Source of the DNA: Leifsonia soli
GTDB lineage: Bacteria > Actinomycetota > Actinomycetes > Actinomycetales > Microbacteriaceae
Length of the DNA stretch: 64,000 nucleotides
Direction of reading: 5' to 3'
NCBI RefSeq assembly: GCF_013408745.1
Contig: NZ_JACCBJ010000001.1
Coordinates: 3,224,001-3,288,000, forward strand
The notes below the pieces were generated by a model, which was not told where the DNA came from, ran no database searches, and saw nothing but the letters and a program-made list of their open reading frames with translations. The position numbers and the translations under genes were made by a program. Shown here piece after piece: positions 15,426 through 27,629 of the stretch (its first letter is position 1; the number at the start of each line of letters is the position of its first letter).

Positions 15426-15512
15426 TTGTTGATACCTCCTCGGGAAACATAGCAATCACACGCTTAAGGTTCGAATTAATAAATACATATTGAGGTTTGA
15501 TACGTTTCCTCT
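15426..15512. promoter_or_regulatory. AT-rich divergent promoter region
   Basis: This gap between the secreted-protein gene and the lipoprotein gene is far more AT-rich than the rest of the window (AATTAATAAATACATATT). On the minus strand TATGTT precedes the strong ribosome binding site and could be a -10 element. Exact promoters cannot be fixed by eye. Confidence 0.4.
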
Positions 15513-16001
15513 ATGAGATGGCTCTCGCGGGTGTGCCAGGTGTTCGTGTTTTCGCTTCTGCTCGTGGTCGGGAGCGGGTGTTCGAGCGATTCGCCGTCCT
15601 CGGACACGTCGCTCGGGGGAGGGGGCATGTCGGAGCAGCAGCGTTCTGAACTCGCGGACTCGCACGTGACCTATGACGAGTACCAGGCCGCTTTCACGAG
15701 GTTCGTCGTCTGTCTCGAGGCCGGCGGGTTCGTCGTCGAAAAGGTAGGCGAGAGCAATCAGGTCATTGATTACCGCATTCCAGAGGCCGCTTCGAAAGGC
15801 GGAACATCCTCGCGGTGTTACGACAGGGAATTTCGGCAGGTCGACGCACGGTGGCAAGTTTCACGCGAGGACACGTCCGCGCAGGCGGCGCGCTTCAGGG
15901 ACTGTCTCGTGGCTGCTGGGATCGAACCGAGGGCCACAGAGCGAGAAATGTACGATCAGTTGATCGCCGCTCATATCGATACGGTCGCCTGTGTGGGCTA
16001 A
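15513..16001 (+). CDS. Lipoprotein, first gene of the adaptor/ABC operon
   Basis: About 162 residues. The signal peptide ends in the lipobox-like V-G-S-G-C, with the modified Cys at residue 23. The mature part has regularly placed Cys residues (F-V-V-C-L-E-A-G-G-F, R-C-Y-D-R-E-F, F-R-D-C-L-V-A-A-G, then a terminal Cys) and W-Q, a pattern seen in small actinobacterial lipoproteins next to ABC transporters. It should sit on the outer face of the membrane. No clear Shine-Dalgarno sequence precedes the ATG. The next gene starts inside its last 11 bases, so the four genes up to 18741 form one unit. Confidence 0.7.
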   Translation: MRWLSRVCQVFVFSLLLVVGSGCSSDSPSSDTSLGGGGMSEQQRSELADSHVTYDEYQAAFTRFVVCLEAGGFVVEKVGESNQVIDYRIPEAASKGGTSSRCYDREFRQVDARWQVSREDTSAQAARFRDCLVAAGIEPRATEREMYDQLIAAHIDTVACVG

Positions 16002-17106
16002 AGCCGAGCGGCGGTCGGGTCGTGCGCTGGGGAGCGTCCTCGTCCTCGTCCTCTTGTGGGGGATTCCCGTCGCGGCTGCTGCCGTGCTCATCCCCGCCTC
16101 TTGGGCGCTCGAAGACGAGGCTCTAAGGCCGCCCGGGGCTCAGCTGTCACGGGTCGGGGAGCGGACGCTCTCCTTCCGTCAGAGCATCGACGTGAAGGCC
16201 ACATTTCCGCTTGTGCCCGATCTCTCGTCGCCCCAGCCCGGCACAGTGACAGGACTCGCGGTGTCGGCCGGGACCAGGCCCGCGAATGGAGACCCGCTTG
16301 TATCCATCGACGGCCGAACGGTGTTCGCCATCACGGGAGAGGTACCCCCATACAGGGAACTCCGCAAGGGAGATTCCGGGCCCGACGTGCGCGCCCTGTG
16401 CGACTTCTTGGTGGCCCGTCAGGCGCTGGATCCCTCGAAGGTCGATGACCAGTTCGGGTACAACGTCGAACGAGCGGTGAGAATCTTCCAGTCGGACGCT
16501 GGGGAACCCATCGACGGCATCTTCCATCCGCCATCGACGATCTACCTGCCATACCCCGAAGCGGCCGTGTCGGAGCTGAAGACCTATGTCGGCGATCTCG
16601 TGGACATCGGCACGCCGCTCCTGGCGGTGAGACCTCGCGCAACGTCAGTCACGTTCACCGTTGCCGGGAGCGAAGATCGGCCTCCATCTGCTCCCCCGGG
16701 CGCCGTCGACCTCGTAGCGGGGGAAGAGACGGTGCGTCTGGGGTCTCCGGCACCGACACGTGACGATTTCGATGCCGTCATCGATGCGCTATCGGATGCT
16801 GCCATCGCAGGGGAGGTCACCAAGGCGTCGGCGGACCTCGCGATCACCTATTCGGGTGCCACGCTTTCCGCTGCCTCGTCGGTGGTTGTGGGAGTGGTAC
16901 CTAGTTCGTCCATCATCCCGCTCAGGGAAGGCACCTTCTGCATGCTGCTTGTTGCGAGCAGCAACCACGCCGAGCCGGTGAAGCTCACCGCTGCAACCGT
17001 TGAAGGCGAGGTCGGCCAGGCGGCCATACCGCGCGAGTATGTGGGGCAGAGGTTCTACATCGATCCGATGGGACTCCCGGAACGCGAGCGTGCGTTGTGC
17101 AAGTAA
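15991..17106 (+). CDS. Membrane-anchored adaptor with peptidoglycan-binding domain (HlyD/MacA-like)
   Basis: About 371 residues from a GTG overlapping the lipoprotein gene by 11 bases. One N-terminal membrane helix (about 13-40) is followed by a lipoyl-like half motif (P-G-T-V-T-G-L-A-V-S-A-G, then G-D-P-L-V-S-I-D-G-R), a peptidoglycan-binding type 1 domain (L-R-K-G-D-S-G-P-D-V-R-A-L, then F-G-Y-N-V-E-R-A-V-R-I-F-Q) and the second half motif (Y-V-G-D-L-V-D-I-G-T-P-L-L-A-V). This is the adaptor layout of Gram-positive MacAB-like exporters. It would join the ABC permease to the cell wall. Confidence 0.8.
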   Translation: MWAKAERRSGRALGSVLVLVLLWGIPVAAAAVLIPASWALEDEALRPPGAQLSRVGERTLSFRQSIDVKATFPLVPDLSSPQPGTVTGLAVSAGTRPANGDPLVSIDGRTVFAITGEVPPYRELRKGDSGPDVRALCDFLVARQALDPSKVDDQFGYNVERAVRIFQSDAGEPIDGIFHPPSTIYLPYPEAAVSELKTYVGDLVDIGTPLLAVRPRATSVTFTVAGSEDRPPSAPPGAVDLVAGEETVRLGSPAPTRDDFDAVIDALSDAAIAGEVTKASADLAITYSGATLSAASSVVVGVVPSSSIIPLREGTFCMLLVASSNHAEPVKLTAATVEGEVGQAAIPREYVGQRFYIDPMGLPERERALCK

Positions 17107-17729
17107 GCGTGTCCGATGCTCGTGTCGACTTCGGGAACATCACCGTATTCAGCAATCTCAATGCGGTCTTTCCGGCGAATGCGCTGAGTGTCGTGGTCGG
17201 ACCGTCGGGAAGCGGAAAATCAACCCTCCTCAGCGCCATGTCGGGATATAGCCGGCTGACGGCCGGTCGCATCCGGCTGGGCGACCGGAAGGAGTACCTG
17301 CCAGATCCCCGACAGGTTGCCTGGGTGCCTCAAGGCTCGAACGCACTTGCGGCCCGCTCAGCGTTGGCCAATGTCATGATCGGTGCGCTGAGTGCCGGAA
17401 TGACCATCGCCGACGCGGAGGATCGCGCCCGGGTAGAACTGGGTCGGGTCGGCTTGGGTGATCGGATCCTCACTCCGGCGCGACTTCTCTCGGGCGGTGA
17501 ATTGCAGCGAGTGGGATTCGCGCGCGCGCTCGCTGCCTCGCGACCGATCATCTTCGCTGACGAACCATCCGCCAGCCTTGATCTCGCGGCGACTCGGAGA
17601 CTGCGCGGGGTCCTCTTTGATCTGCGTTCCTCCACGACGATCATCATCGCCACCCATGACCAAGAGCTCGTGGCCGCTGCAGAGAACATCGTCGACTTGA
17701 GGAAGCCCGGCGGACCGTATGTGGCGTAG
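17097..17729 (+). CDS. ABC transporter ATP-binding protein (MacB/LolD-like)
   Basis: About 210 residues from a GTG overlapping the adaptor gene by ten bases. All motifs are intact: Walker A G-P-S-G-S-G-K-S-T (35-43), Q-loop W-V-P-Q, signature L-S-G-G-E, Walker B I-I-F-A-D-E-P-S-A-S-L-D and switch His in A-T-H-D. Short single-domain ATPases of this type pair with FtsX-like permeases and drive extrusion or mechanotransmission rather than import. It overlaps the permease gene by 11 bases. Codon use has more A/T at third positions than the flanking genes. Confidence 0.88.
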   Translation: MQVSVSDARVDFGNITVFSNLNAVFPANALSVVVGPSGSGKSTLLSAMSGYSRLTAGRIRLGDRKEYLPDPRQVAWVPQGSNALAARSALANVMIGALSAGMTIADAEDRARVELGRVGLGDRILTPARLLSGGELQRVGFARALAASRPIIFADEPSASLDLAATRRLRGVLFDLRSSTTIIIATHDQELVAAAENIVDLRKPGGPYVA

Positions 17730-18741
17730 ATCGAGTGTCCTCCATGAGGCAACCCGTAACGTCTTCACGACTGGATCACGATTCGCCCTTCTTATCTGCG
17801 CAGCGGTCGTATTCGGCGCGTTGTTGGCGGTCTTTCCCGCGGTAGAGGCCGACAACTTCTCGGTCGCGATGCGGGACCTCTCCAAAGCGGGCCGCAACGT
17901 TCTCGTCTTCGAGTCCGCGGATCCGGAGCAGCCGATCAGGGTGACCCGCGCGAGCTGTGAATCACTCACGGACATCGACGGCGTGAATCGGGCCGGGGTC
18001 GTGGTGCCTTGGACATCAATGAGCTTCATCCAGCTCGGGCGCGATGTCGACGTGCTGCAGGTCAGCCCGTCTCTCATTCCACAGCTGAGAGAGAGTGGTG
18101 CCGTCGTGGGCGCAGCGCTGGCGGATGGTCGCAGAACGATCGCACTGGAATGGCCTGTCCAGGGTGTCATCCAGGCGGTTGCCGCGCGGGAGCAGCCGCC
18201 GGGCCTTGACACGAACTCCGCTGTCGTCGTGGCCGCGGATGCCGGGATGTCGGTCGCATCCTCGTGCACTGTCATCCTGGAGCCTCTCGCCTCCGCACGA
18301 CGCCTCATCACCATCGTGTCGGCGACGCTTCAGGTGGAAGGGACCTTGTCAGTGCGGCGGACATTCGAAGAAGGCCGCGATGCGATCGAGGAATTCGCAC
18401 AGCGGCCTGGCCGCGTCATCCCGGTGATTCTCGGCGCGATCTTCGGGTCAGGAGCGGGCTTGATGACGCGCATGCGAAGGAGCGAGATCGCGGTGTACCG
18501 GTTGACAGGATCGGCACCTTCGACGGTCGCGCTTCTGCTGACGTTGGAGCATCTCACCCTGGCGGGACTTGCCGCGACTGCTGCTGTGGCCGGCTCCCTG
18601 CTCTTGCTACCGCACTTCGTCAGTCCCTTGTCACAACTCGCCATATGTTCGGCGGCCGCCTTAGGGTGGGCACTTGTCGCCATCGCACTCTCGGTGGATC
18701 TGGCATTCCGCAACCCGCTCGGACTGGCCAAGGACCGGTAA
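17719..18741 (+). CDS. FtsX/MacB-like ABC permease
   Basis: About 340 residues. One membrane helix near the N-terminus (about 20-42), an extracytoplasmic domain of about 190 residues with two Cys (the pair may bridge), then three helices near the C-terminus (about 236-330). This 1+3 topology is that of FtsX/MacB permeases. R-M-R-R-S-E-I-A-V-Y-R-L-T-G-S just after the second helix matches the conserved cytoplasmic coupling loop of the family. The partner ATPase, adaptor and lipoprotein lie directly upstream. The cargo may be the exported protein encoded divergently; that is inference. Confidence 0.8.
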   Translation: MWRRSSVLHEATRNVFTTGSRFALLICAAVVFGALLAVFPAVEADNFSVAMRDLSKAGRNVLVFESADPEQPIRVTRASCESLTDIDGVNRAGVVVPWTSMSFIQLGRDVDVLQVSPSLIPQLRESGAVVGAALADGRRTIALEWPVQGVIQAVAAREQPPGLDTNSAVVVAADAGMSVASSCTVILEPLASARRLITIVSATLQVEGTLSVRRTFEEGRDAIEEFAQRPGRVIPVILGAIFGSGAGLMTRMRRSEIAVYRLTGSAPSTVALLLTLEHLTLAGLAATAAVAGSLLLLPHFVSPLSQLAICSAAALGWALVAIALSVDLAFRNPLGLAKDR

Positions 18742-18773
18742 CCGTGTCGGCGGTGCCCGGTAGCGTTCGTCGC

Positions 18774-19343
18774 ATGGGGAGAATCGTCTTCGACACGGCC
18801 GCGACCATCAACGGGTGGATCGCCGATGAGCACGACTCGCTGTCCTGGCTGTTCGCGGTGCCGGGCGGGGAGGAGCCGGATGAGGGCCTCCTCCCTCAGG
18901 GCGCGACGGTGATGGTGGAGGGGCGCACCACGTACGAGTGGGTGCTGCGTGAGAGCGGCATCCTCGAGGCGCCGGAGAAGTGGCAGGAGTTCCACGGCAC
19001 GCGTCCGACCTTCGTGTTCACGCACCGCGAGCTGCCGGTGCCCGACGGCGCCGACATCCGGTTCGTCTCCGGCTCGGTGGCGGAGGCGCTTCCCGCGATC
19101 CGCGAGGCGGCGGGCGACGGCGACATCTGGGTCGTCGGCGGGGGCGACCTGGCCGGCCAGTTCTTCGATGCCGGGGCGCTGGACGAGCTGGCGGTGTCGA
19201 TCGCGCCGGTCGCGCTCGCCGGGGGCGCTCCGCTCTTCCCGCGCCGCGTGGAGTCCGACCGCCTGCACCTCGAATCCGCGGAGGCCGTCGGCCAGTTCGC
19301 GCGGCTGCGCTACCGCATCCTGGCCGCAGAAACGACCGCCTGA
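18774..19343 (+). CDS. Dihydrofolate reductase/RibD C-terminal-like reductase
   Basis: About 189 residues. The start M-G-R-I-V-F-D-T-A-A-T-I-N-G-W-I-A matches the first strand and loop of RibD-C/DHFR-like proteins; M-V-E-G-R-T-T-Y-E and W-V-V-G-G-G-D-L-A-G-Q-F are the nucleotide-binding turns. These stand-alone proteins bind NADPH; their natural substrate is usually unknown. The gene returns to the high-GC codon use of the surrounding chromosome after the ABC island, and lies 35 bases before the UvrA-like gene, possibly in one transcript. Confidence 0.85.
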   Translation: MGRIVFDTAATINGWIADEHDSLSWLFAVPGGEEPDEGLLPQGATVMVEGRTTYEWVLRESGILEAPEKWQEFHGTRPTFVFTHRELPVPDGADIRFVSGSVAEALPAIREAAGDGDIWVVGGGDLAGQFFDAGALDELAVSIAPVALAGGAPLFPRRVESDRLHLESAEAVGQFARLRYRILAAETTA

Positions 19344-19378
19344 TATATCGTGGGTCGCGTTCGACGGAGGGATTCGAC

Positions 19379-21721
<2,343 letters not shown>

Positions 21722-21733
21722 GCCGCCCGCCCA

Positions 21734-21799
21734 CCGTCGAGTACGCACAAACTGCACACGAAACGCCGTCGGCGCGTGCAAAGTTCGCGTACTCGACGG
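21734..21799. repeat. Intergenic hairpin repeat, copy 1
   Basis: CCGTCGAGTACGC (21734-21746) and GCGTACTCGACGG (21787-21799) are perfect 13-base arms. The reverse complement of the whole element aligns over about 69 bases with the element at 41481-41552, sharing the inner blocks AACTTTGCACGC and GGCGTTTCGTGTGCA. It follows the UvrA-like gene and may terminate it. It does not encode protein. Confidence 0.75.
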
Positions 21800-21860
21800 C
21801 GGGTTACGGAAGGTTGCGCGGGCGGAGGAGCCCGCGGCGAGGGGCGGATAGCGTCGGAGG

Positions 21861-23840
21861 GTGACCAGCCCGATCGAGAACCTCGGCCGCGAGACGCGGC
21901 TGTACCGGCCCTCCGAGGAGTTCGCGGCGCAGGCGAACGTCGACGCCTCCATCTTCGCCGAGGCCGCCGCCGACCCGGTGGCCTTCTGGGAGCGTCAGGC
22001 CGCCCGCCTCGACTGGGCGGAGCCCTGGCACACGGCGCACACATGGGAACCGGCAGCGCCGGGCGACGACGGCGAGCTGACCGTCCCGCGGGCGGAGTGG
22101 TTCGCCGGCGGACGGCTCAACGCCGCCGTCACCTGCGTCGACCGGCACGTCGCCGCAGGCGGGGGCGATCGCGTCGCCCTGCACTTCGAGGGCGAGCCGG
22201 GCGACCGCGAGACCGTCACCTACGCCGACCTGCAGCGCCGGGTGGCGCAGGCGGCGAACGCCCTCACGGCGCTGGGCGTCGGGAAGGGCGATCGCGTCGT
22301 CGTCTACCTCCCCGTCATCCCCGAGACGGTCGTCATCACGCTGGCGATCGCACGGGTGGGCGCCATCCACTCGCTCGTCTTCGGCGGCTTCTCGGCGGAG
22401 GCGCTGCGCTTCCGGGTCGAGGACACGGGCGCAAAGCTCCTGGTCACTTCGGACGGTCAGTTCCGCCGCGGGGCCGCCGTCCCGGTCAAGGCGAACGCGG
22501 ATGCGGCCGTCGCCGGCGACAACGCGATCGAGCACGTGCTCGTGGTGCGGCGCACGGGCGAGCTGACCCCCGACCTGCCGTGGACGCCGGGCCGCGACGT
22601 GTGGTGGCACGACGTGGTCGAGACCGCTCCGGACGTGCACGAGCCCGAGTTCTTCGACTCCGAGACCCCGCTCTTCATCATCTACACGTCGGGGACGACG
22701 GGCCGGCCGAAGGGCGTCGTCCACACCACGGGCGGCTACCTGACGCAGGCGTCGTGGAGCCACTGGGCGCTCTTCGACGCGAAGGACGACGACGTGTACT
22801 GGTGCACGGCCGACCTCGCCTGGGTGACCGCCCACACGTACGTGCTGTACGGCCCGCTGTCGAACGGCGCCACCTCGGTGATCTACGAGGGAACGCCGAA
22901 CACCCCGCACACCGGGCGGCACTTCGAGATCATCGAGCGCTACGGGGTGACGACGTATTACACGGCGCCGACTCTCATCCGCACGTTCATGACGTGGTTC
23001 CCGGAGGGGCCGGGCGAGCGGTGGGACCTCTCCAGCATCCGGCTGCTCGGCACCGTCGGCGAGGCGATCAACCCGGCGGCCTGGGTCTGGTTCCGCGAGC
23101 ATCTGGGGGCGGGACGCGCGCCGGTGGTCGACACCTGGTGGCAGTCGGAGTCGGGCGCGGCGATCGTCGCGCCGCTTCCCGGTGTGACCGCGCTGAAGCC
23201 GGGGTCGGCGACTGTCGCCGTGCCCGGCGTCACCGTCCGCGTCGTCGACGAGCACGGCGAGGATGTGCCGCGCGGATCGGGCGGCTCGATCGTCATCGAC
23301 GGCACCTGGCCGGCGATGTCGCGCACCGTGTGGGGCGACCCGGAGCGGTACCGCGACTCGTACTGGCGGCCGTACGCCGACCGCGGGTACTTCCTCGCCG
23401 GCGACGGCGCGGCGGTCGACGACGATGGGTACATCTGGCTGCTCGGCCGCCTCGACGACGTGATCAACGTGTCCGGTCACCGCCTGTCGACGATCGAGAT
23501 CGAGTCGGCGCTGGTCGCGCATCCACGCGTCGCCGAAGCCGCGGTCGTCGGCGTGGGCGACGACACCACCGGCCAGGCCGTCGCCGCGTTCGTCGTGCCG
23601 TCGGGCGACGCGCCGGAGGAGGGGGACCTCCGCGACCAGGTGACGCGCGAGATCGGCGCGATCGCGAAGCCGCGGCACATCGTGATCGTGGGCGACCTCC
23701 CGAAGACGCGGTCGGGCAAGATCATGCGCCGGCTGCTGGTGGACCTGTTCGACGGCCGGCCGCTCGGCGACACGACCTCACTGCAGGACGAGACGGTTCC
23801 GCACACCATCGCGGCGACGCTGGCCGCACGCGCGCGCTGA
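21861..23840 (+). CDS. acs: Acetyl-CoA synthetase (AMP-forming)
   Basis: About 659 residues, the full length for Acs. Adenylation motifs are complete: Y-T-S-G-T-T-G-R-P-K-G (P-loop), W-C-T-A-D-L-A-W-V-T-A-H-T-Y-V (acetyl pocket, with the Trp typical of small acyl substrates), D-T-W-W-Q-S-E (ATP), the hinge G-R-L-D-D-V-I-N-V-S-G-H-R, and P-K-T-R-S-G-K-I-M-R-R with the catalytic, acetylatable Lys. It makes acetyl-CoA from acetate, ATP and CoA. The GTG at 21861 directly follows GGAGG, so ribosome spacing is unusual. No adjacent acetate transporter or patZ-like gene is seen. Confidence 0.92.
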   Translation: MTSPIENLGRETRLYRPSEEFAAQANVDASIFAEAAADPVAFWERQAARLDWAEPWHTAHTWEPAAPGDDGELTVPRAEWFAGGRLNAAVTCVDRHVAAGGGDRVALHFEGEPGDRETVTYADLQRRVAQAANALTALGVGKGDRVVVYLPVIPETVVITLAIARVGAIHSLVFGGFSAEALRFRVEDTGAKLLVTSDGQFRRGAAVPVKANADAAVAGDNAIEHVLVVRRTGELTPDLPWTPGRDVWWHDVVETAPDVHEPEFFDSETPLFIIYTSGTTGRPKGVVHTTGGYLTQASWSHWALFDAKDDDVYWCTADLAWVTAHTYVLYGPLSNGATSVIYEGTPNTPHTGRHFEIIERYGVTTYYTAPTLIRTFMTWFPEGPGERWDLSSIRLLGTVGEAINPAAWVWFREHLGAGRAPVVDTWWQSESGAAIVAPLPGVTALKPGSATVAVPGVTVRVVDEHGEDVPRGSGGSIVIDGTWPAMSRTVWGDPERYRDSYWRPYADRGYFLAGDGAAVDDDGYIWLLGRLDDVINVSGHRLSTIEIESALVAHPRVAEAAVVGVGDDTTGQAVAAFVVPSGDAPEEGDLRDQVTREIGAIAKPRHIVIVGDLPKTRSGKIMRRLLVDLFDGRPLGDTTSLQDETVPHTIAATLAARAR

Positions 23841-23957
23841 CCGGTCGGCGTGCGCGAAAGGGAGGTGCCGCGGGTCGACACACCGGCGGATGGGCCGAAC
23901 GGAGGTGGATGCGGTGCTGAGCACGCGAAGGTCCTCCGTTTCCGGCGATGCGCGCGG

Positions 23958-24814
23958 TCAGGCCCGCTGCTGGAGTCCGGCCGCCGAGATGACCGCCTCG
24001 CGGAACAGCGGCGTCAGCTGTTCCGCGGTCGGGCGGCCGGTGGGGTCGGTCGTGGTCATCGCGTGGAGGATGCGCGACCAGTCGTCCGGCAGGCCGTCGG
24101 GGATCGGCGGTTCGTGCTCCAGCCGGGCCATCGCCGACTCCACCGCCCCTCCGGGATAGGCGACCGAGCGGGTGAAGCATTCCAGCAGGACGAGCCCGAG
24201 CGAATAGATGTCGCTCGCCGACGTCGCCGGCTGCCGCATGGCCTGTTCTGGGCTGAGGTAGGCCGCCGTGCCGGTCGTCTTGCCCTCGTCCGGCTGGGAC
24301 GGCGTGCCGACGATGCCGCTGGCGATCCCGAAGTCGGTCAGCCGTGCCCGGGCACGGAAGGTCGTCGTGCCGTAGGACACCAGCATGATGTTCGACGGCT
24401 TGATGTCGCGGTGCACCACCCCGTTCGCGTGCACGTACTCCAGCGCCTCGGAGATGTCGTAGGCCACCTCGGCGATCTCCTCCAGGCTCAGCTCCCGCTG
24501 GGCCAGCATGCTGGCGAGGTCGGTGCCCGAGACCAGCTCCATGATGAGGAACGGGCGCGGGTCCTTCGGCGACGAGTAGTCGATCCCCGCGTCGATCAAC
24601 GACACGATGCCGTGGTGGCTGAGCCGGGCGAGTGCCGCCTGCTCGGTGCGGTACTGCGCCATCTCCTCCTCGCCGCCGGAGCGGTAGAGCTTGATCGCGA
24701 CCTCGCGCCCGAGCAGTTCGTCAGTCGCGCGGAAGATGCTGGCCTCCCCGCCGCGGCCGATGACGTGCTGCGGCCGGTAGCGACCGAGCAGCGCAGGGAT
24801 GGTGGACTCGGGCA

Positions 24815-24815
<1 letters not shown>
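23958..24815 (-). CDS. Soluble Ser/Thr protein kinase coupled to glgX
   Basis: About 285 residues consisting only of a Hanks-type kinase domain: glycine loop I-G-R-G-G-E-A, Lys42 in V-A-I-K, catalytic H-R-D (Asp137) with K-P-S-N, D-F-G (Asp161) and the A-Y-L-S-P-E activation-loop end. There is no membrane helix or PASTA/sensor domain. The ATG at 24815 shares its A with the stop TGA of glgX (TGATG), so the kinase is translated from the same message. Phosphorylation of GlgX or a trehalose enzyme is an attractive but untested idea. Confidence 0.88.
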
Positions 24816-26851
<2,036 letters not shown>

Positions 26852-27014
26852 AGGGCCGGCCCCTGCGAACGGCGTGCGCGATGGGCGGTCCGGCGGGAGA
26901 GCCGGGGGCAGGGCTGGAACACGGTGCCTCCGTTCGGTAGAACGCCACGATACCTGCGCTGTGACACGCGCATCCAGCCATTGACAGGGGGGTTGCGGAC
27001 CGTTAGGCGCGCGG

Positions 27015-27383
27015 CTAGAACGGCGAGATCCGGGACTCCAGCCACCGGACGACCTCGTCGTTTTCGACGCCACCGTCGGCCACCTTTCGAATGAAGGCGT
27101 CCGCCTCCGGCACCGGCTCGCTGGTCAGGTGCAGGCCGTTGAGCGCGAGGAACGTCTTGGCCACGATCCAGGCGAGTCGCTTGTTGCCGTCGGCGAGCGG
27201 GTGGTTGCGATTGAGGGCGATGAGGAGCGCAGCCGCCTTCTCGATATCACCCTCGTACATCTCCTCGCCGAAGACGGGCAGGGGCGAGGCGAGTGCCGAC
27301 AGCAGCAGATTCTTGTCGCGAACGTGAAAACCCAGTTGTCTGATCAACCCCAGCACATCGCGAGGCTCGAGATACTCGGTCAC
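27015..27383 (-). CDS. Fic/Doc-family toxin
   Basis: About 122 residues, the normal size of Doc toxins. The Fic motif H61-P-L-A-D-G-N-K-R69 is intact, so the protein should be an active AMP- or phosphotransferase; the Doc example phosphorylates EF-Tu. The GTG at 27383 shares GTGA with the stop of the antitoxin gene upstream, the usual coupled order. The longer frame to 27602 runs antisense-like through the antitoxin gene and is rejected. It sits between treZ and glgX. Confidence 0.88.
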   Translation of the reverse strand: MTEYLEPRDVLGLIRQLGFHVRDKNLLLSALASPLPVFGEEMYEGDIEKAAALLIALNRNHPLADGNKRLAWIVAKTFLALNGLHLTSEPVPEADAFIRKVADGGVENDEVVRWLESRISPF

Positions 27384-27583
27384 CGGGAGAGGGCGTCGAG
27401 CAGGGCCGCGTCCTCGTCGAGGATGCGGTCCATGATCGCCCGCGTGCGGGCGCTCTTGTCGAGCTGAGCGGCTCTCTCTTCGAGGGCGAGCTTCACGACT
27501 TCTGTCTTCGTGCGGTGCTCCTGCTGGGCAAGCGCTTCGAGCAGTTCTTCGTGGGCGGTGTCGAGCCGCAGATTCATGGCCAT
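27380..27583 (-). CDS. Ribbon-helix-helix-like antitoxin of the Doc pair
   Basis: About 67 residues beginning M-A-M-N-L-R-L-D-T-A-H-E-E-L-L-E-A-L, a strand followed by helices as in CopG/Arc-type DNA-binding antitoxins rather than a Phd fold. T-K-T-E-V-V-K-L-A-L-E-E-R is the second helix. The acidic C-terminal part probably wraps the toxin. AGGAG lies seven bases before the ATG, and paired GTACC half-sites lie just upstream, as expected for an autoregulated operon. Confidence 0.82.
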   Translation of the reverse strand: MAMNLRLDTAHEELLEALAQQEHRTKTEVVKLALEERAAQLDKSARTRAIMDRILDEDAALLDALSR

Positions 27584-27593
27584 CTTTCGCTCC

Positions 27594-27620
27594 TAGTACC
27601 AAGTGGTACCTAAGCGTACC
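27594..27620. promoter_or_regulatory. Toxin-antitoxin operator with three GTACC half-sites
   Basis: GTACC-AAGT-GGTAC (27596-27609) is a palindrome, followed by another GTACC at 27616-27620, just upstream of the antitoxin start. Repeated half-sites suit a ribbon-helix-helix antitoxin and conditional cooperativity. The region also separates the pair from treZ. Confidence 0.55.
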
Positions 27621-27629
27621 ACCTCGCGC

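Noticed and set aside
21734..21799. Reading the hairpin element as a tRNA or small RNA gene
   Set aside because: It forms one long stem with no cloverleaf or T-loop sequence and recurs inverted elsewhere.
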